Positions 42,881 through 54,164 of a stretch of 64,000 nt of DNA are shown here, in pieces. Position numbers and translations under genes: made by a program. Numbering within the stretch: position 1 is the stretch's first letter; every line of letters begins with the position of its first letter. The notes beneath the pieces were generated by a model. That model saw only the letters and a list, made by a program, of their open reading frames with translations, was not told where the DNA came from and did no database searches. The DNA is from Epiperipatus broadwayi (taxonomy: Eukaryota; Onychophora; Udeonychophora; Euonychophora; Peripatidae), in assembly GCA_028023455.1 (NCBI GenBank), contig JAQFVV010000028.1:1648501-1712500 (forward strand). Reading direction: 5' to 3'.

Positions 42881-43150
42881 TAATTAGATTAAATCCAGTA
42901 TATATAATATTCGTGAATTTAAATATTAAATCAAACTGTAGTAAGTTGTGTTGATAGATATTGAACAAATGATGATATAAGACATCTGGGGGGGGGGATT
43001 TTATCATTTTTAGATGTTATTATTCATATTTTTAAGATTGTATGATACATTGGAAAGTTTAATTATATCAAGATGATATTTTCATTCGAAATCTACTGAA
43101 AGTTATATCAAGGAAACAAATAAATACATCAAATATATTAAATCATGTAA

Positions 43151-43396
43151 ATGATATTCCTATTACAGACTTTAAATAAAAAAAATGATAATATAAAATT
43201 TGAAGAATATGATAATACTAATGGGCCAAGGATTAGAAAATTACTTTTGACTCAAGATAATGGACTTAATCGAATTAAATCCATTTCAACAGTTTATTTG
43301 GAATGCTATCATTCAAAAGCCAAAATTGTCACAAACAACCATATCCTCAAGCCCAAAATCGATTACCTCCAACAATTTGTAATTAATCTCCAATAA
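43151..43396 (+). CDS. Unrecognised 81-codon open frame
   Basis: Begins MIFLLQTLNKKNDNIKFEE and contains SISTVYLECYHSKAKIV. Composition is less biased than typical chance frames here, and homologous-looking but stop-broken reading continues to about 43,700. It might be a scrap of a transposase or other mobile-element protein. I cannot assign a family. Confidence 0.2.
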   Translation: MIFLLQTLNKKNDNIKFEEYDNTNGPRIRKLLLTQDNGLNRIKSISTVYLECYHSKAKIVTNNHILKPKIDYLQQFVINLQ

Positions 43397-43699
43397 AGGC
43401 CAGAAAGGGCAGTACGAATATACACTTATCTACCAATAGCATTTGACACCATTTCTAAACTTGAGAATGTCACCAGCAAACATTTCCAAACAGGCAGGCT
43501 ACATTAAGTACATCATACTACATCTTATTTAAAACTTTAGCTCATTTGAAAGATAATCCTTTACAGTGATTTAAAGGAAGGCTACTAGATTAGCTCTTTA
43601 AACTCCTGTTTTACACTAGCATCAAATTTCCGTTTTAGGATATTAATAATTTATGGGATGAGGAAAGGAATAAATAAAAAAATGAATTCTCAAACAATA

Positions 43700-44620
43700 C
43701 TCTGCATTACTTTAAAAGTGTATATGAATACTTCTTGGGGCTAAAAAAAATTCAAACTTAAATATACAATTTTTTTTTAATAAATAAAACATGCATGTAT
43801 ACGTACATATACACAGAAAAACATAATTGGGAGTTTTAAAAATATGTGTGCATGTTTTAAAGAGCGTATATATATATATGCATAAGTGAATATATTTTCT
43901 AATTTTATTCTTATTTCATATATAATAATAATATCATCATCAGCAAAAAAGTGAAGTCTTCATTTCGTTGTCTGCAATTATAATTTTTTTTAAATTTAAA
44001 AGTGAAGAATGGTATTAGTTATTGCTGCAGTTATCGTATGTGTTTATATGTATGCACACACACACACAAGATTATTATAAAATAATAGAAAAAAGAAAAA
44101 AAATGATTTGGAAACTGTTGTTTGTGGTTGTTAATGTATTTGTATAGAGGCAATATATTTTTATATAATGTGTATATACACATAAACTTTTTAAAATGAA
44201 GATTTGAATTTATTGTTAATATAAATATAAATTTAGTAACACATTTATATTTCACTTTAAATAGATGTTTTGTTGAATATTCAATAGATTATGAATTTTA
44301 TCTTAAATGACAATTTTTTCTTGCATGATTAATCCTTTAAAATATTACTAATCAGAGCTTCTTTAAAGTAATATGAATATTTGTTTGAAATAATCGTATT
44401 TGTATAAGCTTTAAAGGATGTTATTTCTAAAGAATTTTCATTCTTAAGTTGCTGAATGAAAGACTTCCTGCGAGCGATCTTAATTTTGGAATAGTATTAC
44501 TATCTTTTAATTTTAATTTGACTAAACTATTTCATATTACTTTAGAGTCATCTAGCGTCAGCTTGAGCAATCAATAAACATCAGATGATATAACACTATA
44601 AAAATTTCTACCCTCAACCG
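43700..44620. other. AT-rich stretch, nothing recognised
   Basis: Short (AT)n and (CA)n runs, for example at 43,870 and 44,055. No gene or repeat family recognised. Confidence 0.4.
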
Positions 44621-44621
44621 T

Positions 44622-44880
44622 AGATAATATGTAATGAAATATATTCTACCAAAGTGTGTAGATAATTCACAACTCTTATGGTCATAAATGTTTGGTACAA
44701 AACAATATTTGTTACTTTGCTAAGTCAGGCTTTTGCTATATCACATGTGCTTCGGCAAAGATGGCACCTGACTCAACAAAGTAAAAAAATATTCTTTGTT
44801 CCAAAGATTTATTACTGTAATAGTTGATAATTATCTACATATTCTGGTATATATTTTATTACATATTATCTACAGTTTAA
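44622..44880. mobile_element. Fold-back MITE with about 100-bp arms
   Basis: GTAGATAATATGTAATGAAA and TATTACATATTATCTAC form the termini. The arms continue through TGTGTAGATAATTCACAACT and AGTTGATAATTATCTACATA, AAATGTTTGGTACAAA and TTTGTTCCAAAGATTT, and AGTCAGG with CCTGACT near the centre. Confidence 0.75.
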
Positions 44881-44884
44881 TATA

Positions 44885-45262
44885 TTTATAAAGATATTAC
44901 ACATGGGAAAGAGAAAGGTGAATAACTCCATGTGTGTGTATGTTTAAAATTAAAAAAAAAAATCAGACATATTAATCTTTAACTGAGGTTTAAAGTTTAC
45001 ATCTGTGCTAGAGATAATCTCTAGTTTAAAAAATGATTAGTAATAATCATTATTGTATTTATCTGAGGTGGATGATGTCAAAGTTGTGAGTTGAGTGAGT
45101 TTGACACTGGTAAATAAAAATATAACAATTTACTATAGATAAATACTCTTCATATAATAGACATATATATATATGAGAGAGATAGTGACCTGGGCCAACT
45201 GATGAGTGATGGTTTAGCATGAAATGCATCTTGGGGCCATTGATTATTTGTTCTTTTACAAA
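44885..45262 (+). mobile_element. HHR-B/C repeat unit ending in a ribozyme
   Basis: GATATTACACATGGGAAAG, GTGAATAACTCCATGTG, GCTAGAGATAATCTCTAG, TGATTAGTAATAATCATT, TTTGACACTGGTAAAT, then hammerhead at 45,195-45,234. This is the cleanest full body of family C joined to HHR-B. Confidence 0.65.
45195..45234 (+). ncRNA. Type I hammerhead ribozyme, HHR-B family (AUGCAUC)
   Basis: Stem I CCAA/TTGG; CTGATGA at 45,199-45,205; stem II GTGAT against AGCAT with one A-G mismatch around GGTTT; GAA at 45,221-45,223; stem III palindrome ATGCAT; cleavage after C45,230 (AUC). Core complete, and stem II is slightly weakened. Confidence 0.7.
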
Positions 45263-45423
45263 ACAATATTTTTTTTTTACTAATTAACAATGTTAATTAT
45301 AAAGTATGTATAAGCTTATCATGATTAAGCAAATAATTAATAATTCAGTTCTCTAGAGGGTGAGCATGTTGACACCTTTGCACCAGTCAGCTAGCTGTCA
45401 TCATTGAGAATAGTTTTTTTTAA

Positions 45424-45612
45424 ATGTGTATCGATTATTTGTCAATTTTTGTCATGGTTGAACAGTTAGAACAATGCCAAATTTTGTTTTCTGCTATGAA
45501 AAATGTGGGGGAAACAGTTATAATGTATGAAACAGCTTACAAACAAGCTACTCTAGGAAGAACACAGTTTACAAATGATTTAATGGAAGTATCGAATTTA
45601 CCATATCCCTAA
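45424..45612 (+). pseudogene. Mariner-type transposase HTH fragment
   Basis: From the Met at 45,454 the frame reads VEQLEQCQILFSAMKN then VGETVIMYETAYKQATLGRT then QFTNDLMEV. The pattern 'EQR..I.F..K.GK.A.ET..M...AYG...LSRTQV..W...F' is the first helix-turn-helix of mariner/SETMAR-type transposases and related GVQW-type proteins. There is no DDD/E catalytic domain downstream; the sequence ends shortly before a repeat-A insertion at 45,636. Assignment is by pattern only. Confidence 0.45.
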
Positions 45613-45635
45613 AAAGTATAGAAAGTAAAGCATAA

Positions 45636-45960
45636 TGTTATGATTTGTAATCAGTTGGTTAGAGCGTTACCTTAAAATTTAAGAATCAAGAATCTATGAG
45701 TCCAGGTTCAAATCCCATGTTAGTACTGTCACTGGGCAGGCCAGCAACACCTGAAGAAGAGGGGAGAATAATACCTCTCAAAATGTTGTGCATATACTAA
45801 CCTGTTTGATGTGCTATTTCTAACAGTTGAATGTATTTAGAATATTTAAATAAAGTTAATTTTTTCTAAAGACATTTAATACTCAGATAATGGAAATAGT
45901 CCAATATAAAATTACAAAGAAAACACCATCATCACAGACCTTGAGAAAAACAATAATGTC
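45636..45960 (+). mobile_element. Repeat A, full-length, best tRNA-like head
   Basis: TAATCAGTTGGTTAGAGCG is a near-canonical tRNA A-box region and GGTTCAAATCCC the B box about 50 bp on. Then CACTGGGCAGGCCAGCAACA, CCTGAAGAAGAGGGGAGAAT, CCTCTCAAAATGTTGTGC (hairpin) and the tail to ACCATCATCACAGACC. Internal Pol III-type promoter boxes would make it self-transcribed if active. Confidence 0.7.
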
Positions 45961-46544
45961 ACAATGATGCTAATATTTTTTTTGAATAACAAATTATATA
46001 CAAATATTAACATATTTATGTTAGAATAAATTTATGTTACATAAGCAAAAGTATGAAGAAACTACAACCATAATGATACAGGTAATACAATAAATTCTTT
46101 AACTCCAATAAAGAATTATCCAAATTTGAAAAGTGTCATGCTTTAATATTGCCCAATCATGATGACTAAACTGATGAGAAGCCCAGATATTTATTTTCAA
46201 GAATGAAATCTGGTGAGAAATGTTAATGAAAATAAAGGTTCAAGCTATTGAAAGGGTACAACTAAGATCAATTATATAGATTGCTAAGTTTTGGTTGTAA
46301 TATTTCTGGATATAAATGTGAGAGAATATAGGTATAAGTTAGACCACTTTTTATTTCTTTTGAAAATATTACTTTCTTATTGTCAAGTAATATGAAATAG
46401 CACGCAAGTCACGTAGGCATAAAGATGAAAAGTATGGGTAGGTTTAAAAAAGGAGTGTAGCATTTCTTTTGGATAATTGTTATACAAAACACATATAGAT
46501 TCAATATTTTTTGAACATTTAGGTGAGCCAATATTTTGAGACAA

Positions 46545-46547
46545 GGA

Positions 46548-46583
<36 letters not shown>

Positions 46584-46589
46584 AAACAG

Positions 46590-46627
<38 letters not shown>

Positions 46628-46640
46628 CTGTTTTAACAGT
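46545..46640. repeat. (AT)n with AACAGTAAAT/ATTTACTGTT hairpin
   Basis: AAAACAGTAAATATATAT, a long AT tract, then ATATTTACTGTTTT, its reverse complement. Confidence 0.8.
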
Positions 46641-46739
46641 AAATACATTAATGATAAAATTGAAATGTTGAAATAAGAACAGTCTGCAATATGAATGCTA
46701 TGTGAATAAGTGAAATATATATATATACAGAAAAGAATG

Positions 46740-47148
46740 GAAATTGGTGTGTTCTGACTCCATACAATAAGTTGCAATCAGGCCTGTGGGAGGATGAGCC
46801 ACATAACATATATAGATCTCTTGAAAATAACCAACAGTCTCTCAGAGCATGGAAAGCATAAAGTTATTCTTAGTCCATAATTATAATGAATTCTGTGATA
46901 TATTAGGAAAACATTATTGTTCTATTCTGTACACTTGCTATTTATTTCTAGATCCCCATCCAGATTTGAACATTCGGATTGAGTGAGCATCATCGCCTAT
47001 TGGTCTATTTAAGTCATTGGCTAATGTACTACCTAATAATATAAGTCCTGGTTCTTGGCAATGAATACTTAAGCCGATCTAAGATAAGATGATATCTGGT
47101 TCCTGTTAATTTTTAACGAGTGCAGGAATTTTTTACATACATTGCACT
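46740..47148 (-). other. Putative 3' LTR of the gypsy element
   Basis: Directly beyond the coding end on the minus strand is AAGAGGGGG, a polypurine-tract candidate (47,150-47,158), after which an LTR would start. I did not find a second matching LTR; 50,430-50,490 shares only short similarity (CAAGATAAGATGGAATCTGG). Boundaries are guesses. Confidence 0.3.
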
Positions 47149-47187
47149 ACCCCCTCTTAGTCCTGAGAAGTGCATGCTTCTCTGGAG

Positions 47188-48330
47188 TCACATATATAAT
47201 TCCTTAAATATGCTGTCAGGGTGACAATGTTGGTGACATCTACTTTCTTCTTGAAAATCAGCAGTCTCTATTTGGGGCTGTGGTGCAGCAGTTTCATCTG
47301 GGACTTCAGCTACTCTATCTTCTGCACAGTGTTCACCAGGTGTTTTATTGGTTCTGAATAATTTTTTCTTATAGACTATGTTTGCTTCTGCCCAATTTTT
47401 CTGAACATGGTTTATATGCCAATAATAGCATGCTCCTGTTGTTGCTTGCACTTTGACTATTTGATCTGAAATAACTTTAATTATCTGACCTTCTACCCAT
47501 GACTTTCTCTGCCTGTCATGTATACATATGTTTTCTCCAATAGCATAGATATTTTTTTCCCATTTTGCTGTTTTTTCTTGGTCTGGTATAAGAATGGACA
47601 GCTTGTTGAGTAATTTCTTGCCCGTCAATATTTCGGCAGGGAATTTTCCTGTAGATGTGGAGGGCATAATGTTTTGATAAAGCATTGTCATATATAATGC
47701 TTTGGCTATGTCTGTATAGTTTAGTTTATTTAATATCAACTTTAATTGCTGAAGTGTATTTTCATATATCTCATTGGACTCTGGGTGATATGGAGGTGCA
47801 TGAACATGTCTCATTCCCCCACTCATCTAAGAATAATTAAAATTCTTCAGAAATAAAACCAGTTCAATTATCCAAGACCAAGGCTTTTGGTGAACTATGG
47901 CATAAAAATATTTCCTGTAATATGCACATGGTTTCTGCTGCACTAGTATTTCTCACTAATTTATATTTGGCCCAGGTGGAGCCAGCATCTATCAATACAA
48001 AGTACATTTTCTATTTATTGAACCTCCATGATGCTATTTACCCTTGATTCCATGGTCTTTTAGTTATAGGCCAGGATGTAAAAACTTTCTTACGTGCTTT
48101 TGCAGTAGATTGAGGCCAGGATGTAAAAACTTTCTTACATGCTTTTGCAGTAGATTGACCACTTGTAGTTTTTTTTTATATATGTTTCTATATCTGTCCC
48201 CATACCTGGCTAATATACATAATTGCAAACTACAGCTTTCACTCTAACTATGCCCTGATGTGCTAGATGCAGTATTTCCAATATTTTAGGATGACCTACT
48301 GGCAGTACTAATACTCTATCACCCAGTCTA
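47188..48330 (-). pseudogene. Ty3/gypsy integrase, frameshifted
   Basis: Minus strand, N to C: an H2C2-like zinc domain (VGHPKILEILHLAHQG, VRVKAVVCNYVY), the catalytic core with the first Asp in LIDAGS, the second in ALVLDN, and Glu in YHPESNEIYE, then a 212-codon open C-terminal part (47,826 to 47,188) with a chromodomain-free tail and the GENICIHDRQRKSWVEG patch typical of gypsy integrase ends. The enzyme inserts LTR-element cDNA. Stops and frameshifts lie in the N-terminal half. An in-frame 45-bp tandem duplication sits in the zinc-finger region (48,069-48,158). Distance between the two Asp is shorter than usual, suggesting a deletion. Confidence 0.85.
48069..48158. repeat. 45-bp tandem duplication inside gypsy integrase
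   Basis: 48,069-48,113 and 48,114-48,158 are identical except one base (TTACGTG, TTACATG). Forty-five is a multiple of three, so the duplication keeps reading frame. Confidence 0.9.
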
Positions 48331-48539
48331 ATGCAGCCCCATTGCATTTATAGGTGCTGACACATACTCCATAAAGTAGTTAAATAGTGAGAGCATTTTC
48401 TGGGCCATCCCTCTCTGATTCAGTTGATTAGCATGTGGTATCCTGTTATCTCTTGTGTCCACCTAGCAATAGTTGAACTATTTACCCTTTTAGTCTCCCA
48501 ATGGTCTAAATATTTCTACTTCATTATCAGTTTTTTCTG

Positions 48540-49260
48540 TTCAATCTGATACGTGAGATAATGCATCTGCATGTTTTATCTGGCTACTATTCATATAGGT
48601 TAGGTCAGAATCATATGAAATAAAAAATTGTACAAGAAAATCACATGAGAGCTTAAGTGGTCAGGAGCAGTGATTTTTATTGGAAAAAATTCCAATAATG
48701 GGTGATGGACAGTTTTTATTCTAAAAGAATGACTGTGGAATTTCCAAACTGTCACTACTATAGCTAATGCCTCTTTGTCCAGCTGGCTGTAGTTTCTGTC
48801 AACCTTCATTAATGTTCTAGACATAAAAGCTATAAAGCACCCCCCTTTTCTGATAGATGACTAAGCACTGCTCCAATTCCATAATCAGATGCATCAGTTG
48901 TTAATATCACTTCAAGGTTATTGTTATAATGAACCAATAAATGAGTTGGCATAAGCAACACCTTGGTTTATTGAAAAGCACCCTCTTGTGCTTCTGTCCA
49001 TTTTCATCACTGATTTTTCTGAAGCAAAGTGCCTACTTGAGCTTTTCCTTCTAGAAAATGTTCAAAAAAATAATCAGTCCCAAGAAACCCTGGAATTCTT
49101 TGACATTTTTGGAAGTTTGAGCATTCGTGTGTGCTTTCATTTTTTACAGGTAGAGTCTGATTTCAGCACTTGAAATAATATGGCCTAAAATTTAATTTTT
49201 GTCATGTTCCAAATACAATTTTTCTTGTTCAAGTTTTTCTCCAAAATCTTTGTAACTTTT
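48540..49260 (-). pseudogene. Ty3/gypsy RT end and RNase H, decayed
   Basis: Minus strand: a KEFQGFLG block ('ELQ.FLG...YY..F') of the RT thumb, then LEVILTTDASDYGIGAVLSH and FMSRTLMKVDRNYSQLDKEA followed by LAIVVTVWKFHSH, the classic RT-RNase H connection of gypsy elements ('L.SDAS..GIGAVL.Q...Y.SR.L...E.NYSQ.EKEALAIV..V.KFH.YL'). Next SQIKHADALSHVSD matches 'NADALSR', the end of RNase H. It continues downstream into the integrase above. Several stops and frameshifts. Confidence 0.85.
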
Positions 49261-49429
49261 CATATACCATTTTTTAAATGATCCAAGATCATTTACATTC
49301 ATTTAATCTGGATCCAGTTCAGTATCTATATATTTGGAGTGAAAACATAATCTGTTTTCATTTTAGTCTCATAGCTTTATAGTTAACTAAAAAGGTAAAA
49401 ATGACTGCTGGAATGTTCTTTTTAATTTT

Positions 49430-49640
49430 AAGGTCGAGATGCAGGGTTCTCAAATCTTTGGCTTTTCACTGATAAAAGACACAAGTTAGAAACCAGCCTA
49501 GAGACATTGAATGAGTAGGCACTAGATAGGGATTTTATACACAAATCTTCTTGTACCTGTAGAGAACTATGGATTGCACTGGTGATACTACTGTATGGAG
49601 AGTTGGTTACTCTTCTAATAGATTATGCAAGCATAGGAAA
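49430..49640 (+). mobile_element. HHR-1 repeat, ribozyme dead
   Basis: GACTGCTGGAATGTTCTTTT, TTTTCACTGATAAAAGACAC, AGTTAGAAACCAGCC, GAGTAGGCACTAGATAGGG, ACTACTGTATGGAGAG. The core reads CTGATAA and the GTC site is lost. Confidence 0.65.
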
Positions 49641-49734
49641 TGGTGATCATGTGACTTTGCAAAAATAGAACTTTGCTTGTGTAGTATAAATTTAATGCTC
49701 CTTTTTGACAGGATGTATTCTAAATGTAAGTAGT

Positions 49735-49945
49735 TTTATTTCTCCATTTTTGCAATCTATGGCTATTTTTCTACAAGAGTCATGCTTACAACAAAAACAT
49801 CGAAATTATTATATTATAATAACTGATCATTCTTTTCCTACAAGAACACAACTATATGATCCCACTTAGATGCATAATTGGTTGTATTCTAAATATAAGT
49901 AATTTTATTTCTCCATTTTTGTAGTCTATTGTTTTTCTATATTTT
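49735..49945 (+). repeat. Direct repeat, about 60 bp, two copies
   Basis: TGTATTCTAAATGTAAGTAG and TTTATTTCTCCATTTTTGCA at 49,708-49,765 recur as TGTATTCTAAATATAAGTAA and TTTATTTCTCCATTTTTGTA at 49,885-49,925. Confidence 0.6.
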
Positions 49946-49949
49946 TTAA

Positions 49950-50815
49950 ATAAATATTTGTAAATAATACTTATAATAAAAAAATTAAATTTGGAATGGT
50001 TGTGTTTATTGTGTGATTATAATAAGATGTGATTAAATATTAATTAATTAAAACAAATATAAAAATGTGTATTTACAATGTACATAATTTGTATACTTTT
50101 GCCTGATATCATTGACAAGATATAGCATCTAGTTACTATGCAATATTAATGTGAGGAACTTCAGGTGTCCTATGTTTATCTATCACCTACAGCTGCACCA
50201 TGAAAGCTTGGCTTGTGAGTACATATGGTAACACACCTAGCTGTTTTGATACATTGGTCAATGTGGGTACTGGCATTCAGGTTTGACAGTAATTTGTTGT
50301 TGTTCCACCTTACCTCCAACTGGACTGACTATTTATAACCAGATCCTTTTCCATAATGAAAATAATTAGATTCACTATGCATCATCACACATTGGCATGT
50401 ATATACAATTAGCTATATGCTATTCATATATCTATTGGTCTGTGGTATTGAATGCTCACTCTGCTCAAGATAAGATGGAATCTGGATTAGTCCATTTGAA
50501 ATATGTCAGGGACCTTAATTATATCATCAAATAATAATTTTCTTAAAGAGCTTTATCACATACTACTGTAGCTTTTACATTACATAAATGATATTGTAAC
50601 TATTGCAAGTTAAGTAAGAAACACCGTTTGTGGTAGGCAACAAAATTTTATTATATTTGCATTAGGTACTTTAGTATTTTTTAAGCTATGACATATTATG
50701 CTTAACATGTTCGTGGTGACTTGCGAGATTTAAAAAGGTGAGAGACCTAGATGAAATTTTGTCATTTCTCTGTCTTTTGTGGTTTTGCTATTGGTGTAAG
50801 TACAGTGACTTTTTT
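49950..50815. other. AT-rich stretch, no clear feature
   Basis: 50,090-50,490 is less AT-rich and might be a relic of the gypsy LTR or another element; I cannot assign it. Confidence 0.35.
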
Positions 50816-50819
50816 TTTC

Positions 50820-50915
50820 ATATGTCATAGCATCAGCCAGGACGCAAACCCACAACTGTCTGCAACCAACTTACTTGCTTGCAAGGAAGTTGCGATGACT
50901 CTCGACTGATCATAT
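50820..50915 (-). repeat. Possible tRNA-like relic
   Basis: On the minus strand, GTTGTGGGTTTGCGTCCTGG is a degraded B-box context and CAACTTCCTTGCAAGCAAG an arm-like palindrome. No convincing A box, so at best an old tRNA-derived repeat. Confidence 0.25.
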
Positions 50916-51019
50916 TAAGAACATTTTTATATATTTCATATTTAATACTGACATTATATTACTATATTGAGTGAATTTTTAACCACCGCTATTTGTAAGT
51001 AATTTTCATTTTTTTTAAT

Positions 51020-51312
51020 AATTAAAAAAAAAGCATTTCATAATTTTATATAGTACCTTTTAAAATGTTTTTTTACATTGCCATTTGCACTTTATGACAG
51101 GTTATTTTTTATTTTGTAGTGATATTTGTGGTACTATTTAAAAAAAATTGTATGCATGTCCATATATATTTAATGCTTGCTCCTTTTCCATTTTCCTTAT
51201 AAATTATTTTTATTTTCAGTAAAAAAAGATTACACTTTTAATTTCATAATTTTATATAGTACCTTTTAAGACGTTTTTTCATCGCCATTTCCACTGTATG
51301 ACAGATTTGCAC
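51020..51312 (+). repeat. Direct repeat, about 75 bp, two copies
   Basis: TTTCATAATTTTATATAGTA, CCTTTTAAAATG, CATTGCCATTTGCACT, TATGACAG (from 51,034) recurs as TTTCATAATTTTATATAGTA, CCTTTTAAGACG, CATCGCCATTTCCACT, TATGACAG (from 51,242). Confidence 0.75.
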
Positions 51313-51444
51313 TATGTTAGGAAGAGTGTTCTTTATTGTCTGTTTAATTTTAAAATTATAATAATTTTAGTAAATTACTATTAATTTATGTGTCTACAAG
51401 ATGGCTTCTTTAGTACTTTTCCTGCTATGCGATGGATTCTTTAG

Positions 51445-51642
51445 TATTTTCTTGCTATGATGTATTATCCTGAAGATGTACTACTCTAATCTTGTGATCT
51501 TTAATGTAATGCCTCCACATGATCTGCAGACAAATTTTAGTGATTAAGGTAGTCTGTAAATCACTAGGAGACATTATCTTAAAGATTGCAAGATTAGAGT
51601 AGTATGTCTTTGGGGTAATACATCATAGCAAGAAAAATACTA
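51445..51642. mobile_element. Fold-back MITE
   Basis: TATTTTCTTGCTATGATGTA and ACATCATAGCAAGAAAAATA are termini; TACTACTCTAATCTTG pairs with CAAGATTAGAGTAGTA. A partial extra copy of the left end precedes it (TTTCCTGCTATGCGATGG). Confidence 0.75.
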
Positions 51643-51649
51643 AACTACC

Positions 51650-53865
51650 CTTGCATTATTGTATTTACTGTCTCTAATAATGTAAATTATAAATAAATTT
51701 CTATAATAATTTATTTTGCTGTAAGCACTCTGATGGAAGAATAAGCATAACAAAAATGTTCAAAATTAACAACCTCCAAATAGTTGTATTCTATTCAAGA
51801 AATATTAACTCTCCTTGCTAATGGTTTGCACTTTACATTATACAGACAAAAGTCAAAAACCCTAGTGAAACAAAAGAGTACTTTTAATGAATATTTTTTC
51901 AATAATAAGACATGACCTGTAAAATATTTTATTTAAAAATGTAGATACCCTCATAAAATATTTATGAAGTTAAATATTTGGAAGTTATCGTGCAATGCAA
52001 AATTCAGATTATGATAAACCCAATAATAACTGCTTCTGAATAAAAGCAATTTTATTATAGGATTTTCATTTACATTATTAAAAAATCTATAAATATATAC
52101 ATAAAAAAACAATTAATACAATGAACTTAAAAGTAACCAGAGTTGAATGTTGTGCAGAGATTTGAAATACTTTAATTACCAAATGTTTCTATTAATGGTA
52201 TAATATAATTAATTTGAAAAACAGGTGTAATAAAAATGTAAATTATTTGCCATTGACTTTCAATATTTGTATTAGTATGTACTTTATTGTAATAAAATGG
52301 AATCCACGTTTTGTAAGTAAATATATTTTGTCAAAATTCAGGTTTCTAGGGATTTAAATGAATTAAAATTTTTTTATAACTAAAATATTCTCTAGCACCA
52401 TCTATAATAAGCTTGAAAATCAGTGGTTACTAGATGAAAGCATAATTTAATTCCCCATATCCAAACAATTTCTGGCCTTTGTCATTGGATAACACTAATG
52501 ATTCAAGAGAATGATAGATGTCACTAGAGTAGAAAAATGAGAACAACTCTCGTTTATAGTATTGTACTACGTTGAAAGAATTATGAGCTATTGTATAGAT
52601 AATGTAGTTACTAACAAATGATTACTCAGTAATACAGTAGATGGCAGAAGAAAAAAAATATGAACTTTTGTTTTAATACTTCAGTAAGAACCATGTGATG
52701 TGTTGGTATGAAAAAAATGTAATAATTTAAATCTATTATTTATTTTCAAGTAAAAGTTAAGTCTAAATTGATTAAATAAGCAGTGCTTAAATGAACAACA
52801 TAGGAGCTAAAGATTTATAATTCACAGCTTCATTTAGTCACTTTAAGTGCTAGTGGAAAGTTACTTGATTACTTACATATGTAATCTTTAATGTTCTTTG
52901 TTGTTCTTCAAGTTTTAAAGATTTTTTACAATGTCATAGATGAACAGTATTGGTATTTTTCACGCTCTTCTACTTAAATTTTCAGTTTTTAAAAATTGAA
53001 CAGTTCTGATCTTTATTGGTGCACCCCCCATATTACAAGTTTTCAAAACTTTTTATTGCATGTCAAAATGTAAATAATGTTATAGAAAAATTCAAGCCAC
53101 AATTATAAATTCAACAAATATATATAATCAAAATTACCCCCAAATCAAAAACTCAAACAGACTAGCCAAGAAAGTAAAATCTAAAACACAATCAATGGTT
53201 TCACTGCTACAAGCAGACTTCTCAAGTGTAAAAGAACTACAAAACAACAGCATATTTATATTAAACTTTACCCATAATTCCATTTACTTCCCATCCACTC
53301 TTAATATTAAAAGAACATTTAATAAGTTAATAAACATCAAAATAACATTTAAATAAGTTAATTGTTTCAGAATAATAAATTTTTAATAATAAAGATTTTT
53401 TAATTCTTCTTTTTATTTCATTTCATTCAAAAAAGACAACCCTAGTTTTGGATTAGGGATAATTATGATTATTTATTGACTAGTTTAGCTTTATGCTTTT
53501 AATGTTTATATATATATATATTGAAATGAATGTTCTCACATGCAAAAGATATCTTATAAATCATGTTTTCAGGACTACCATGTTCAGTAAGATAAAATAA
53601 AAATAAAAATATTGACAGACGTTTCAATAAAGTAACACTCGCTCTCACTGGGTGGAAAAAACCTAGTAATAATCACATAAGTTTAGCAAAGATAATCATA
53701 TCGCATGGTTATTGAATAGCTTGACTTAAACTGAGCAGTTTCTTAAAATTTTCTTCTTTGGACCTTTTTCTCTTTATTCAATATTTTTATTTTTTCCAAT
53801 TGAAGATATGTTCTTTTAGTACATACATATTATCACATCTAAAAGGCCATCATCACTAACTTTCT
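51650..53865. other. AT-rich stretch, no named feature
   Basis: About 2.2 kb of AT-rich sequence without the window's repeat families. 53,620-53,680 has GACGTTTCAATAAAGTAACA and CTCACTGGGTGGAAAAAA-like text of unclear origin. No gene recognised. Confidence 0.4.
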
Positions 53866-53868
53866 GGC

Positions 53869-54162
<294 letters not shown>

Positions 54163-54164
54163 CA

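Noticed and set aside
45636-45715. Functional tRNA gene at repeat A head
   Set aside because: Good A and B boxes, but the anticodon arm is not foldable and the unit is repeated with a long tail.
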